From the NCBI GenBank assembly GCA_910592005.1, contig CAJVPP010000060.1, forward strand, positions 1 through 53,979: DNA of 53,979 bases. Reading direction: 5' to 3'. The translations under genes and the position numbers were made by a program. Each line of letters starts with the position of its first letter. The first letter of the stretch is position 1. The notes below the pieces were generated by a model, which ran no database searches, was not told the origin of the DNA, and saw nothing but the letters and a program-made list of their open reading frames with translations. Shown here piece by piece: positions 1 to 12,580 of this stretch. The DNA is from Funneliformis mosseae (taxonomy: Eukaryota; Glomeromycota; Glomeromycetes; Glomerales; Glomeraceae).

Positions 1-2915
1 TCATAAATTTTTCTTCTTTGGAAATTTAAAAAAAAATGGTAAAAACCAAAAAATTAACTGAAATAATTTTTCAAGCGAAAAATAATCTTTGTATATTATC
101 TTAATTAACTTAAAGTTCTGATCATAATCTAATTGAAAATCTTTAAGCTAAAATTAAGAAAAGTATTCGAACTTATAAAAAACCTTTATTTAATCTTGCT
201 GATCTTGACTGATATTAAAAAGACATGGTAAGTAATTTTAAAGTATACTATCAAAAACTTAGTCGATAATATGTTACAACTAATTTAAGCAGTGATTACA
301 CAAATAATAACCCAACTAAATAATAGTTACTTAATACAAAATGTAGATATTAATCAGCTTTAAATAAAAAATTAATTGACCTTTTATTATTATTGCAAAA
401 ATATTTTAAGTTTTATATTGAATGAAAAAGTGTGCAAGTACTTTTATCTACCTTCTATATAATAAAAATTAAATTATAGTCAGATCATTCACTTTTAGTA
501 CTCATATTTTGAGAACTATTTCAAATATATATACTATTATAAACAAGAATTTCTAAAGGTTTTCAAACATTAGCATCCCATAATTTAACAAAGAATATTC
601 TATTCTATCATATAAAGTTATCTCATTAGTTATTTCTCACTAGGTAATGTAATAGTCAGAGTTTAGATTCATCATTTGAGAGTTTTGAAAGCTATCAAAT
701 CTTAGTTCATTTAATAATATAAATTGTTAAATTTTCATTGTTTAATTTATCCTAAAAAGAGTGAGTATTATTATGTGCTTTTATACATAAATTAACAACT
801 TGTTTAATTTAATTAATGGTAATTTATTGTATACTAATAATGTAAGAGTATGCTTGTAATAAGTTCTTGAATACTAATGAGAACTAAAGATTTAGCTATT
901 AAATTCAATTATATTTTACTAATATATTATTATACTCTTAAGATAAGATAAGTTCAATTAAAAAATATAAGAAATGAAAGATTAATTAATGAGAATTCTG
1001 ATATGAAAAAACAAATTATACATAATAAATTCTTTGATAATAAGGTAGCTTTATTATTATTCTTTTTTGTATATAAAAGTTAATGTATTTGTTAATGATT
1101 ATATATAGCTTTAAAAGTATTTATAGAGATTCATTAATTATATTACATAATTTAGAAAAGAGGGTTTATTGTTATTGCTAAATATTAACATACAATTCTT
1201 ACAAATTACAATAGTTAAATGGGATATTAAGGATTATTTCTTTTTAAATCTATATAGTAAAACACATAATTATACCAAATAATATTTATATTAAGTGTAA
1301 ATATTTATGCATAAATACTTATTATACAATTAATAATTTATGATAAAAATAGTTTATTAATAAAGTATAAGAAAATATAAGAAAGAAAATAATAAATAAA
1401 TAAAGAAATAAAGAAATTAATTAATGAAAAATAAAATGTAATGAATAAAATTATATTACTCAAAGCTTAAATGTGATCTACTTAGAAAGTTTAAATAACT
1501 TAATCATATATATATATATTTTTAAATACATATAATAATATATTAACTATCTTAGCTTTTTCAACTATATTAATAATTTTAACTAAATTAACTAAATTAA
1601 CTATGTTAACTATATCAAATATATAAAATATATCTGATATATCAATTAGTTAATTATATTAACTAGGTTATTATTTAGATTATATTATGTAAATTAATCA
1701 CATTTTGATCATCCAATCATATTAAATATAATTAATTTTTAAAAGAAAAGATTTACTTTTTTAATAAGTGTTTTAAAAGATTTTCTCTTTTTTTGACAAA
1801 AATAAATAAATCATATAATTTTAAAATAGTTAATTAAAATTAACTATAAAACTAATTATTAATTTATTTGAAACTTATATAATTTATTAATAAATATATT
1901 ATTAAAATACTGAAACATATTTTAGGTTAAGTTAAAATGTTATTTCATTTTCAAAATCATTGAAATTAATTTCAGAATTCTAGAGTTTTAGAGATTTATA
2001 ATTTTAGTTAGTAACTTTATTAGAAATAATTACTTTATAATACAATTAACTAAAGATGATCTCCATAATTATTTTCAAATTTCAATTGAGTTGCAACTTA
2101 ATTATGTCATAAGGAAATTTAATTGCGCCACAAGTTGCAACTCAATTGTGCTATTTTTTTTAATTGCGGTGGCCATCTTTACAATTAACTTTTTAATTAG
2201 CACAAACTATATTTTATTAAAACAAGATATTATTAATATTAACAAATAAAATGATAGTACTATATATAGAATATTTTATTCAAATACTTTAATACAAATT
2301 ATTAAATTAAATAATATTCTATATAATATAATTAGACTTTTTATTTATTTATTTATTCTTGGTAAATTGTTAAATATAAATAAAAATAAAATTATTCAAA
2401 TTAATTTATCTATTTTTAACAAATAGAAAATTTATGTAATGCATATTTTAACTGAAAATAAATCATAAAGCAAGAATTAAAATGGTTATATATGCATTTT
2501 TTTCTTTAAAATCTGAAAAAGTTTTATTAAAAATTATAATACAAGTCATTCTTTAAAATGATCTAATATATAATGTAGTATTATTTTTATTCAAAGTTTT
2601 GAAATCTTTATTAGTATAGCAGAATTTTTATTAATATTTATTTTGGTTTATCAAAATTACTATTCAAATTATTCTTTATTATAAAATTGAGGCAATTAAA
2701 CATATTTTTGATGTATCATATCAAATTTTAGCAAATTTTAACTTTTACGTATTTTATAAAATTTAAAATACGTTTGTAAAGTTAAGCTTTTGCAAATCTA
2801 TATTATGTGATATCTTGAATAAATAAATTAGAAAATATTTAATTAAACAAAGATTATAACAAATAATTATTTAATTAAAAATTAAATTATAGAGTATAGA
2901 TAAATCATTAGTCAA

Positions 2916-2991
2916 AAAGATAAATTATTTACTAAAGAAAAAGGATAAATTACTTACTGAAGAAAAAGGATAAATTACTTATCAGAAATTA
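2916..2991. repeat. Short tandem repeat, about 26-bp unit
   Basis: Three imperfect tandem copies of a unit close to GATAAATTACTTACTGAAG plus an A-rich spacer are visible. The first copy differs at two or three positions and the last is cut short. No function is suggested. Confidence 0.6.
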
Positions 2992-3791
2992 AATAACTTT
3001 TAAATTAGAATAACAAAAGAATTCTTAAAAAGGAAAATATAATATCATAATATTAAGTTAAAATTAACAAAATGTTTAGATTATAATAATAAGAAAATAC
3101 AAAAATAGTGGAAAGAAAATTAGAAAATTACAGAGATTGTAGAAAGAAAAATAGAAAAAAATAGAAAATTATAGAAATGAAAATCAGAAAATTAAAAGAT
3201 CTACAGAAATAGAAAATCAAAAAAATACAAATTATAAATGATTAATGGAATAGAAAAATTAGGATTTACAGAAAATATCTATATTAATTTTATATAAATA
3301 GAATAGATTGCTGCTATGTAAAAGAATAAAAGGATTGATAATTCTAATTCAGTTAGTAACAATTTAACTTCTATTATGGTTATACTATAATAGTCATAAG
3401 TTCAAGTCTCAGTTGAGAATAAATTAAATAATTTTCATAAGAATTTTATATATAACTGAATATATAGACGTATATACTAATATGTATTAGTAACTATCAA
3501 TTAATCTATCAATCAATTGTTGATCATATCTAAATACTGAATCTTACATAATAAGTAAATGCAAATGAAGTCAAAGATTAATAAAAACTTATTCTTCATT
3601 AATAAATCTATAATAGATACTATTTCACGTCTTTAAATTTAGGGACTCTTACATAAATAAGAAAGTAATTAACCAGTAATTAGTAGATTGAGTAATATCT
3701 CAAGATATCCTTAAGGTAATTATAGTTAATAATAAACTGTATTAAACTACTGCAATAACCATCCAATCAAACTGTTAATTAAAATAAAGGC

Positions 3792-3882
3792 TGAGTTCAA
3801 TTCCTAAATGATTTTGATGATATAGATATGTTAAGATAGAGACTAGGTTCAATTTTTAGGTGATTTTGATGATACAGGTATG
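3792..3882. repeat. Imperfect direct repeat pair
   Basis: A segment of about 38 bp beginning GTTCAATTCCTAAATGATTT is repeated about 53 bp downstream as GTTCAATTTTTAGGTGATTT, and both run on into a shared GATGATA motif. The differences are mostly transitions. This may be a remnant of a larger duplicated element. Confidence 0.5.
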
Positions 3883-6682
3883 ACAGCCATCTACCTTTCT
3901 GAATTTTATAATAAATGATTAAATCCTAAACCTTTCTAATCATATGTTAAATACTATGATACTAGGCAGAGATCATAGTAATTTTGATTGATATTAGTAA
4001 AGACAGGAAAAATAATCAACTAAAAAGTACCTGTAGCTAAAAGTGATTTCTCTATTCAAAGTTGACAGTGATTCTAAGATCTAGTAATCTTGAAGGCTAG
4101 TTTTTTAGAAGGTTATTCTGAATGGCAATTCTTAGACCAGTATCTATCAATAAAATTAAGGCTGATAATTAAGTCTATCAAAATCTTTTTAGTATAGGTT
4201 AAGATAATATAAGATTACAAGACTTGTGTATACTGTTCTTTTACTATAAAGACTATCTGATATATTGAGTATTACAAAAAGGAAAAAAATATGTAAAAGA
4301 ATAACCTTTAATCTTCTAATATCTTAATAATTAAATAATAAAAAAATTTATTTCTTTAATAATTAATGAACACTTATTTGACAGTAAATACAAAAGTATG
4401 TTAAATGAATATTTGAATAAAAACATCTAATAAAACTATGTTAAAATGTATATTTAATTAATATTAGTAAATATCTGTTACCTATGTCAACAATTAATTA
4501 CACTTTGGATATCAGTGCTATATATCAATAATCAATAATTTTAAATATAATTGTTTTACTGTAAAAATATAATTTCTTGTAACTCACGTAATATTATACA
4601 AATATTCTAAAAAAAAAATTTGTGTAACTGATTTGAGACTTTCAAATTTTACTAGAAGACAAAATTGCCTTTTTATATTTATGTAATATATCACAATTCT
4701 ATGATTAATTTATATAAAATAATCTAAATGTAACATTTTATGACCATCAACATTTTTAAATATATAGATTTTATTATAAAAATTAAGAAACTTATAAAAT
4801 AAAATAATCAAACAAAGGTCTAATAATAAAGAATAATAAGGAAGATTAAAGTATATACAAAAGAATATAATTAAAAAATGGAATAAATAGATATAACAAT
4901 AGAAGATTAATTGGAACTTGATAATAATATAAAATTTATAACAGAGAAAATTTGACTAATTTAAAATTGAAGATTAAAAAAAAAGAATAACAATAAATAA
5001 GAGATATTGAAGACTTTGTAATTATAAAAAATGAAGATGATACAATTATAAAATTAAAGAATATAAGAATATTAAGAAACAATAATAATGATAATATTTA
5101 AATAATAAAAATAGATTAGAAAAAAATAATATGTAAATAAATAAAGATGAAAAATAGTTAAACTGAAACAAATAGAAATAAATGTAATTAAAATTCTTAG
5201 ATAAATAAAAATTAATTTGTAAAATAAATTTACTTGAAGACAAGTGATAGAAATGGTTTAAGAAGATACAGCTCTTGTTAAACTATCAAACTCAGAAAAT
5301 GTTGATAATTTATATAATTAGAATTTTAATGGTTACAGCATTATATATTAAGATAAATATCATATACTGAGTTAATTGATATATTAAGAGGTTAAACATT
5401 AATTACAAATAAAAATTTATGTTATTTTAAATATAGATTTATTAAAAATTACATTATTTTATATTTTTAAGTTATATATTTAATATTGATAATACCTTAA
5501 AAATAATTAATAATAAAGATTAAGATTTAAATTTTGATATAAATTAATTTATTTGTTAACCTAAATCTTTGTTAAATCTTAAACTAAAATTATTAATATT
5601 TAATATTAAAATAAATTGAACTAAAAATAAATTTTAATAATATTGAAACTACTACTTTTGAAGTTTCTTAATTTTTGTTAAATAAATCTGATAATTTTAA
5701 TGAATTTTAATTATTAACAAGAATAAAATAATAAATTTTTTAATAAAATTTCTTAATTTATAATATATTTTTAATTAAAATTATTCTAATAAGAATAAAT
5801 TTTTATTATTATTTAAGTAATTTAAAGAATTTGATTTATTTTTACACTTAAAAGATCTTATATTTTGAAGTCTTAATTAATATTTAAAAAAATTATGATG
5901 TTTTTTTATAACATTCAAAAAAATTTCTAACAATTATATTAATATACCTAATTCATTTGATTTTAATGATGCTAATTAATTAATTATTATTAAATTTACA
6001 AATAATTCTATTTAAGAGAATTATTTTAATAAACAAAGAGATTATTAAAAAGAATATAAAAGACTTGCAACTATTTTAATAATAGATAGAATTGAAAGTA
6101 TATTTAAAAGTATTGTAAATTGTATATTATATATTTTTTTTAATTTATTAATACATTTTTTTAGTATATAATACTATTGATACAAATATATCTAATATTT
6201 ATTTTTATAAGAAATTTTACATTGCTTAAATTATTTTAATATATAAAAGTGAAGTAAATAATATGCTTAAATAAATAGAAATATTAAATTTCTAGATTAT
6301 CTATCTTATTTTCCAATTAAAATTTACTTGAATTTTTATAAAAATCTTTGAACAGATATATGTGAAGCAGAAGGAAAATTAGTTGCTTACATTTTAGCTA
6401 AAAAAGTCTTATATTATTTTAATTCACTTCCTTTTATTAATTTTTAAAGTTATATATTTATATCTATTTATAAAAAGATCTTAAAAAACTTATTTTTAAA
6501 GCAAAATCACATAAATGTAAAAAAAGTAATTATCCAAAAAGAACATATGATAATCTATCTATTTTTTAAATAATAAGAGTAATAAGTATAATATTTTGTA
6601 ATAGTTAACTATAGAATAAAGTAATTCAATTATAGTTACATATAATTTTTAAAATGATAATGATTTATATATAGAAGGGTTT

Positions 6683-6787
6683 CTAAGAAAATCAGGTTTT
6701 GAGAAATTTTTAACTAAAATTAAGAGCTTAATATATTTTAATCTAATAATATCAAAAATTAAAATTCCTGGAACCTGATTTTTTTAG
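6683..6787. mobile_element. Short foldback (MITE-like) element
   Basis: The left arm begins CTAAGAAAATCAGGTTTTGA. The right arm, reverse-complemented, begins CTAAAAAAATCAGGTTCCAG. The roughly 27-bp arms match at most positions and enclose about 50 bp of AT-rich sequence, as in a small MITE. No convincing target duplication is visible. A sequence resembling the right arm alone occurs near 25245-25275, suggesting a dispersed family. Confidence 0.45.
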
Positions 6788-8707
6788 CAATCAATCCATA
6801 TAATATATCTAATACTTAATATATATAATTGAATAAAAACTAAAATGCATGACTAAAATCTGATAATTTAGTATTATAGATGAGGGATGAAACATCCATT
6901 TTAGACTGAAACCTTATCCTAATTTTGAAATGCAGTAAAATGCTATTTGTTAGTCATTACTTAAATTATTACAGTATTTGAATAAATATCTGATTAGTCA
7001 AACAGAAAAACTTTTAATCTCTTAATAATAGTCAAAACTTAGATGAAACTATATTAAAATTATAATAAAAGATACTACAAAATCCATTCAATACAATGAA
7101 AGCTAAAACTGTTAAAACTATATTAAAAATATAGAAAAGAGTATGAAGAAATTATTTTGAGAAGGTTTTGGCAGACATCTATATTTAGTATAAAGTAGTA
7201 TATATAATAATATTAGTTAAATAGCTATTAATTTTATCTAAAAAATTAAGGCTTAAAAGATTATTCAAATAAAAACTATAATCTTAATTTACCTATCTAA
7301 ATTATCTTAAAATATCTTGAATTAAATTATTTATATTAGTAAAATAATATTATTATTTAATAGAACTTTTTTATCTATGATTTTTCTAAGCTGATTAATC
7401 TTATTTTCTAGCTTATGCAGTTATTCTTATTAGAATAATGCTCTTTCAAAAGATTGTTTGAAGAATATTAAAAGAAGTTATCTTATATTTATAAGTAATA
7501 ATTATATTATCTTATTAAGAGATAATTTTATAATAAGTTTATCTCTTGATAAAAAGTATTAATTTTTTTTGATATAATTATTTACAGATATTTTATTATT
7601 TAACTCTTTATTTGTATTTAGAATATTATAAAAATGCAAAAAAATTATTTTAAGTTTTGCAAGATATTGAATTTAATTTTAGTTTAGTTAAAATATATAA
7701 TTATCTTAAAAAATAATATATGTATCAATTTTATAAGCTTAATTTTTCATGTAAATTTTAATAATAATATTCTATTTATAAAAGTTCTTTAAGGTATTTT
7801 ATGCTATATACTTTATTTTTAAATTAGAAAATGAGTTTATAAATTTACACTTAATATAGTTAATTTTACTAGTTATACAAAATGAATTTATTCTTTAATT
7901 AAATGTAATCTTACTAGTATAATTAAAGAATTTGAAAACTTTTTAACTCTTGTGAATATCTATTTATCTAATTTAAATTTAAAGTTTTTATGATAAATAA
8001 GATATTGAATTTTAAGGTAAAGTTGTATTAAAATTAAAATAGCTAATTTTAAAGATTTATAAAGTTATATTTTAAATACATTGTATTAATTCAAAATATA
8101 AAATGAAATAAAAGAATTATTAATATTAATTTCAACTAAATAAATTATAAAAATTATTAAATATAAATCTGATAATAAACATCAAGAAGATTTTGATTTT
8201 ATTTTTTATCTTAGAGTTATATAAGAAAATATAAAAATTATTTAAAATCTAATATAAATCCTTCTAATGATTCTGAAATAGAATTTAATCAATATTTAGA
8301 ATTTTTAAATTTATTATTAAAGAAGACTATATTATAAATAAATCTAATAATAATAATAATCTAAAAATAATAATGATTTTAAAATATTTAAAAATTATAT
8401 ATCATTAGATTACAAGCTATTTTAAAATCTACTAAATACAAATCAATTGGTAATAACTGATTTTTGTAAATTTTATTTTAGATCATATTATTTCAAATAA
8501 GATTCAATATTATGAGTCTGCAATTAAAGCTTTGATAAAATTTATAAAATTAGTTTTAATAGAAATCTAAAATAATAAATTTAAGAACTTTTTAAATTTA
8601 AAATTAAGTATTCCTAAAAATAAGCATCTTAAAATATACTATATTTCTTCAAAAATAAGCAATTCCCAGAAATAAGCAACTCTTAAAATAAAATAATACT
8701 TGAAAAT
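6788..8707. other. AT-rich intergenic sequence
   Basis: I recognise no gene. Short open stretches rich in Asn, Ile, Lys and Leu occur, for example around 8240-8340, but none extends far or carries a motif I can name. Probably decayed repeat sequence. Confidence 0.5.
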
Positions 8708-8715
8708 AAACAACA
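8708..8715. repeat. hAT target-site duplication, left copy
   Basis: AAACAACA lies immediately outside the left terminal inverted repeat and is repeated exactly at 11386-11393. Eight bp is the diagnostic duplication length of hAT transposons. Confidence 0.9.
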
Positions 8716-8733
8716 CAGTGATCATTTTTCACT

Positions 8734-8890
8734 GTGCGGCTTGTGCGCGTCACACAGTTTTATAAATTTATGCACATCTTTCCAAAAAAAGTATGCACCA
8801 CTCCGCACAAAAAAAATTTTATAATGCCGCACATTGCGCACAATTTTACACAATTTCGCACAGTTACGCACAGTTATACAAAGTTATATA
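8734..8890. repeat. hAT subterminal CGCACA-type motif cluster
   Basis: Many CGCACA, GCGCACA, CACACAG and close variants lie within about 150 bp inside the left terminus. A sparser matching set (GCACACAG, CCACACA, TTCGCACA) sits inside the right terminus. This fits multiple transposase binding sites. An open frame at 8734-8925 is only a by-product of this motif array. Confidence 0.65.
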
Positions 8891-8998
8891 AATGTAAATT
8901 GACCATAAAATGTTTTACAACATGATCTGATGATATATAATTAACTAATTAAGAAGTTTATTTAACAAAATTTTATATTTAAAATCAAATTTTTCATA

Positions 8999-11130
8999 AT
9001 GAAAAGATTTTTTTCAACTCAGCAAGCTCAAAAAGGCAAGCAAAACAGTCCGAATCTCATGGTGAAGCTTCATCTAGTGAAAGACCAGATTTAACAAAAC
9101 CATCTGAAGTAAAACGTCGCAAAACTAGAAATAGCCCTGATCTAAAATGGATAGATAATGGAAATAGTGCATAGTTAGAATATAAAGATGTATATAAAGT
9201 AGTATTAATGTTTTGTAGATGATGCGAAGTGAAAAAATACACAAATGAGCTTGCAAAAGAAATAAGTAATTACCGAAAACAAAGTATTAATCGATATCTT
9301 GCTCATCATGAATATAAAGCAGAAGCAGAGGCAAGAAAATCCAATCAAAGTAATTTAGTAGTTACATTTTTATGTCAATTAGATGCAAATAAAATTAAAG
9401 TTATAACACAAATGCAATGTATTTACTTTACGGTAAAAAAATATATAGCACTTTCAATTTATCCTAATTTATATCAATTGGTAGATTTTCATAAAAAAAA
9501 TTCACAAACTATGAATCTTTGTGATACTTCTGAAGCATTACAACTACCATCACTTTCCTCAAAAAATTTATCATCAGAATCAAGTGAATATGGTTCACAT
9601 TTATCAAACACATCAGCAAAAGATTTTGAGGAAGCAATTGTTTATGTAATTGAAAAAGCATTATGTGAAGAAATAAAAGTTTCAAACAATTGGAGCATTA
9701 TGATTGACAAAACTAATTCAATTACAGACGAAAAGCATTTAGCTATTGTTTCACAACATATTTCTCACAATGTTCCAGTTATACGATACTTAGAAATAAT
9801 TGATTTAGATGAACTCAATGCTGATGCAATTACATTAAATTTAAAAAATTTTATTATCGCTAAAGGACTAGAAATAAAAAATATATTACATTTTGGTAGT
9901 GACGGAGCTGCTATATTAATTGGCACAAAGACAGGCGTTGTTAGGCAATTTCAAAATGTTAATCCTTTTATTACATCTGTGCATTGTATAGCATATAGAC
10001 TACATTTAGCTGGAAAAGATGCGGCAAAAAATGTACCTTATTTTAATCATTATAAAAGTTATGTGAAAAGATTATATAATTATTTTATAGGTTCTTATTG
10101 ACGTATGCAAAATCTGAAAATGATACAAGATGCGTTAGAGGATCCTCAATTATGTATTCTTAATATAGTCAATATAAGGTGATTATCAATATCTAATAGC
10201 GTGAAAAATCCACATCAAATATTGGATTCGATAATAGATGCATTACATTATGATGCTGAATTTGGCAAAAAAAAATCAAATCAGAATCTAACTAAGAATT
10301 TACTTGAAGAATTAGATTATGAATTCATTATTTCTACTAAATATCTTGCAGATTTAATGTTTATATTAACAAAATTAATCAATATATTTCAAAAGGAATA
10401 TGTTAGTTTTGCAGATATTAAAATTTATTTAGATGCTATATATGATGCAATAACTGCTCAGTTTATTAGAATTGATGGATCTACTCCTTCGTATGGAACT
10501 CATTTATATAAACATATGCAAGAAAATAATATTTTACCAGAAAATTTATCAAAATTTATTAAAAGTTTTTCTAAATCAATTATTAATAGTATAAAATTAA
10601 GATTTCTCCAATCTAATTTGTATTATTCTTTTCACATCTTTGATCCAAAACTATTACCTATTAGAGAAAGTGAATTAGGAAGTTATGGTAACGAAAATAT
10701 TAAAAAACTTGCTGATTTTTATGGAGTAGACAAATTGGATAATAATGGAAATATGATAGAAAAAATAATTGATGGTGATGAAGTAAAACTAGAATAGACA
10801 ACGGTAAAATATTATATAAAACAAATAAGAGATCAAAATATAGTAGGTGGTTAGGAATATATTTTTAATATGTATTCAGATTTCTTCGATCAGTATCCAA
10901 ATATTGTTAATTTAGTTAGAATATCATTAATTATTCCTTTATCAAATGCACAGGTTGAAAGGATATTCTCTCAACACAAACTTATCAAAACTAGATTAAG
11001 AAATAGAATGTGCGTTGAATCATTAAATCAACATTTAATGATCTTACTTAATAGACCAGATGATTTTCGTAAATTTGATTAGAATAAAGCATATGATCAT
11101 TGGGCAATGAAATTATGTCAGTCAAATTGA
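8999..11130 (+). pseudogene. hAT transposase (BED-finger, dimerisation domain), broken
   Basis: Past one early N-terminal frame change, a single frame can be followed from about 9025 to the natural TGA at 11128. It is interrupted by stops at 9172 (TAG), 9220 (TGA), 10099 (TGA), 10180 (TGA), 10795 (TAG), 10852 (TAG) and 11080 (TAG). The N-terminus has a BED-like finger: a Cys-x2-Cys pair at 9214-9225 with a Trp position between turned to TGA, and a His-His pair near 9320. The central part contains WSIMIDKTNS and FGSDGAA, as in the ZNF862-like hAT group. The C-terminus has the hAT dimerisation signature PLSNAQVERIFSQ followed by Lys/Arg-rich residues and LNQHLMILLN. It would act in the nucleus, cutting and joining element ends. 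Several stops fall at expected Trp codons (TGG to TAG or TGA). Confidence 0.88.
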
Positions 11131-11385
11131 TTTTTATAGCCTTTGTAGATATTTGTAAATATTTTTGAACAATTTTTTTTTTTTTGTAATTTCTTGATTT
11201 TTGATTTGAAATTTTAAATAAACATAATTTTAATATTAAATATTAGCACACAGTGCTTTTATAAATTTAGACGCATATATGTCACAGCGGTAACAGCCAC
11301 ACATTATTTATAAATTTGCCACACAAAATGATATATAAATTGTGCGTCATTCGCACAACAATTTATATTTGAAAAATTATCACTG

Positions 11386-11393
11386 AAACAACA
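11386..11393. repeat. hAT target-site duplication, right copy
   Basis: AAACAACA directly follows the right terminal inverted repeat and is identical to 8708-8715. Confidence 0.9.
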
Positions 11394-11547
11394 CATTAAA
11401 TATTTAACTAGTTTATATTAAAACTATATATAATGTATAAGAATATTTTAAATAATAAAATAAGCTTAAATAAACTAAAAAAAATATGTTTTATTAATGA
11501 ATTTTATAAAATAATTGTTTGCATTAATTTTAATACAATTAAATATA

Positions 11548-12580
11548 TTAATTACTTTTATTATTAATAACTTCACTTTTATTATTATCACTATCATTAT
11601 TTGATTCATTTAAATCAATTGAAAATTTTATAAGTCTTAAAAAATTCTATGATTATTTCATCATAGATTACTTTTCAAGTAAACTTATCTATAAGTATAC
11701 ATTATTCAATCTAGTATAACGAAGATTTCTATGATAGTTTTTACAGTATCTTTACTTACCATCCAAGTTTATCATTCTTTACAAAAGTTGTTTTTGAATA
11801 GTCTATTATTAAAATATCTAGGAGTTAATAAATGCTTATTAAACTACCTAAAATTATTGCTAAATTGAATCTGCTTTCATAAAATTTTTTTTGATAGATT
11901 TTTTTAAATGACCTTTAAATGAATCATATACTAATATTATTAAATTTCTTTAAGTGCTATTGTTTATCCTTATATTATTGAAGTAATCAATTATACTTTA
12001 CCATTAAATTTGAATTTATCTAACCATTTTTTTAAAACTAAACTATAATACCAGAAGGAATATATTCACTATATAGTATTCATTTCTTTTGAAAGTACAG
12101 ATTAGAGGTAGTTTAGTCTTATCTATAAATTTAAAATTTAATAAATTTGATTTAAAGTAGATATAATAAATATTTATTTTAATAAAAATACTTATAATAT
12201 ATATTAAAATAATAGTGAACTAATTTTTTTCATTATTTATTGTATAAATATGAATTATTTTTTCATTCTTTAGATAAAATTTTAGCCATATTGAACTAAA
12301 TAAAATTTTGTTTATATTAAAGATATTCTTTATTTAAAAAGAATTTTTGATCTTAAGATTAATTATAAATTAATTAAATTTCTTTATATATTTTTGAAAG
12401 TTTTTGAAATATTCTTATATATCTTTTTAGTGCAATTTGTATCATTTTAAGAATATTTTTAACCAATAATAAGAGAGTTCTTTTTTTATATAGCTGTAAG
12501 AGATTTTTATTTTTTTTTAAAGGTTTATTTTATTTATTAATAGATTCATTAAGTTGTTTCTTTGAGTTTACTTTTGACAT
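11548..12580 (-). pseudogene. Heavily decayed DDE-type (pogo-like) transposase
   Basis: No frame is open for long. Read on the minus strand with stops ignored, scattered fragments resemble a DDE_1/pogo-like transposase: a segment like IFKRNE followed by a VIV-F context near 12.1 kb, YDSFKGHLKKS near 11.93 kb (the family has an Asp-Ser-Phe-x-Gly-His motif with a catalytic Asp), and NLRYTRLNNVY near 11.7 kb. The C-terminal tail is Asn/Asp/Ser-rich and ends in TAA at 11548. A possible start ATG is at 12580. Stops are many, often TAA where Gln would fit. The motif order supports the call, but the decay is extreme and other DDE families remain possible. Confidence 0.4.

Larger units (their letters stand above)
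1..6682. other. AT-rich gene desert
   Basis: I see no gene here. All six frames are closed by frequent TAA and TAG; the longest open stretch, at 5046-5243 minus, is Phe/Tyr/Leu/Ser-rich low-complexity translation. The composition is mostly A and T with homopolymer and dinucleotide runs. Two short repeat structures (near 2.9 and 3.8 kb) are listed separately. The stretch may be old transposon sequence eroded past recognition, like the better preserved decayed elements elsewhere in the window, but that is inference. Confidence 0.6.
8716..11385 (+). mobile_element. hAT-family DNA transposon, 2670 bp
   Basis: The element is bounded by 16-bp terminal inverted repeats: CAGTGATCATTTTTCA at the left and, reverse-complemented, CAGTGATAATTTTTCA at the right (one mismatch). 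Perfect 8-bp duplications AAACAACA lie outside. Both ends carry subterminal arrays of a CGCACA-like motif, notably 8738-8885 and 11250-11360, the kind of clustered sites hAT transposases bind. One transposase gene occupies the interior on the plus strand. The perfect duplication and near-perfect termini suggest a fairly recent insertion, yet the coding region has seven premature stops, so this copy is not autonomous. Confidence 0.93.

Noticed and set aside
5046..5243. 65-codon minus-strand ORF rich in Phe/Tyr
   Set aside because: Low-complexity translation of A/T-rich sequence with no motif, start context or neighbour support.
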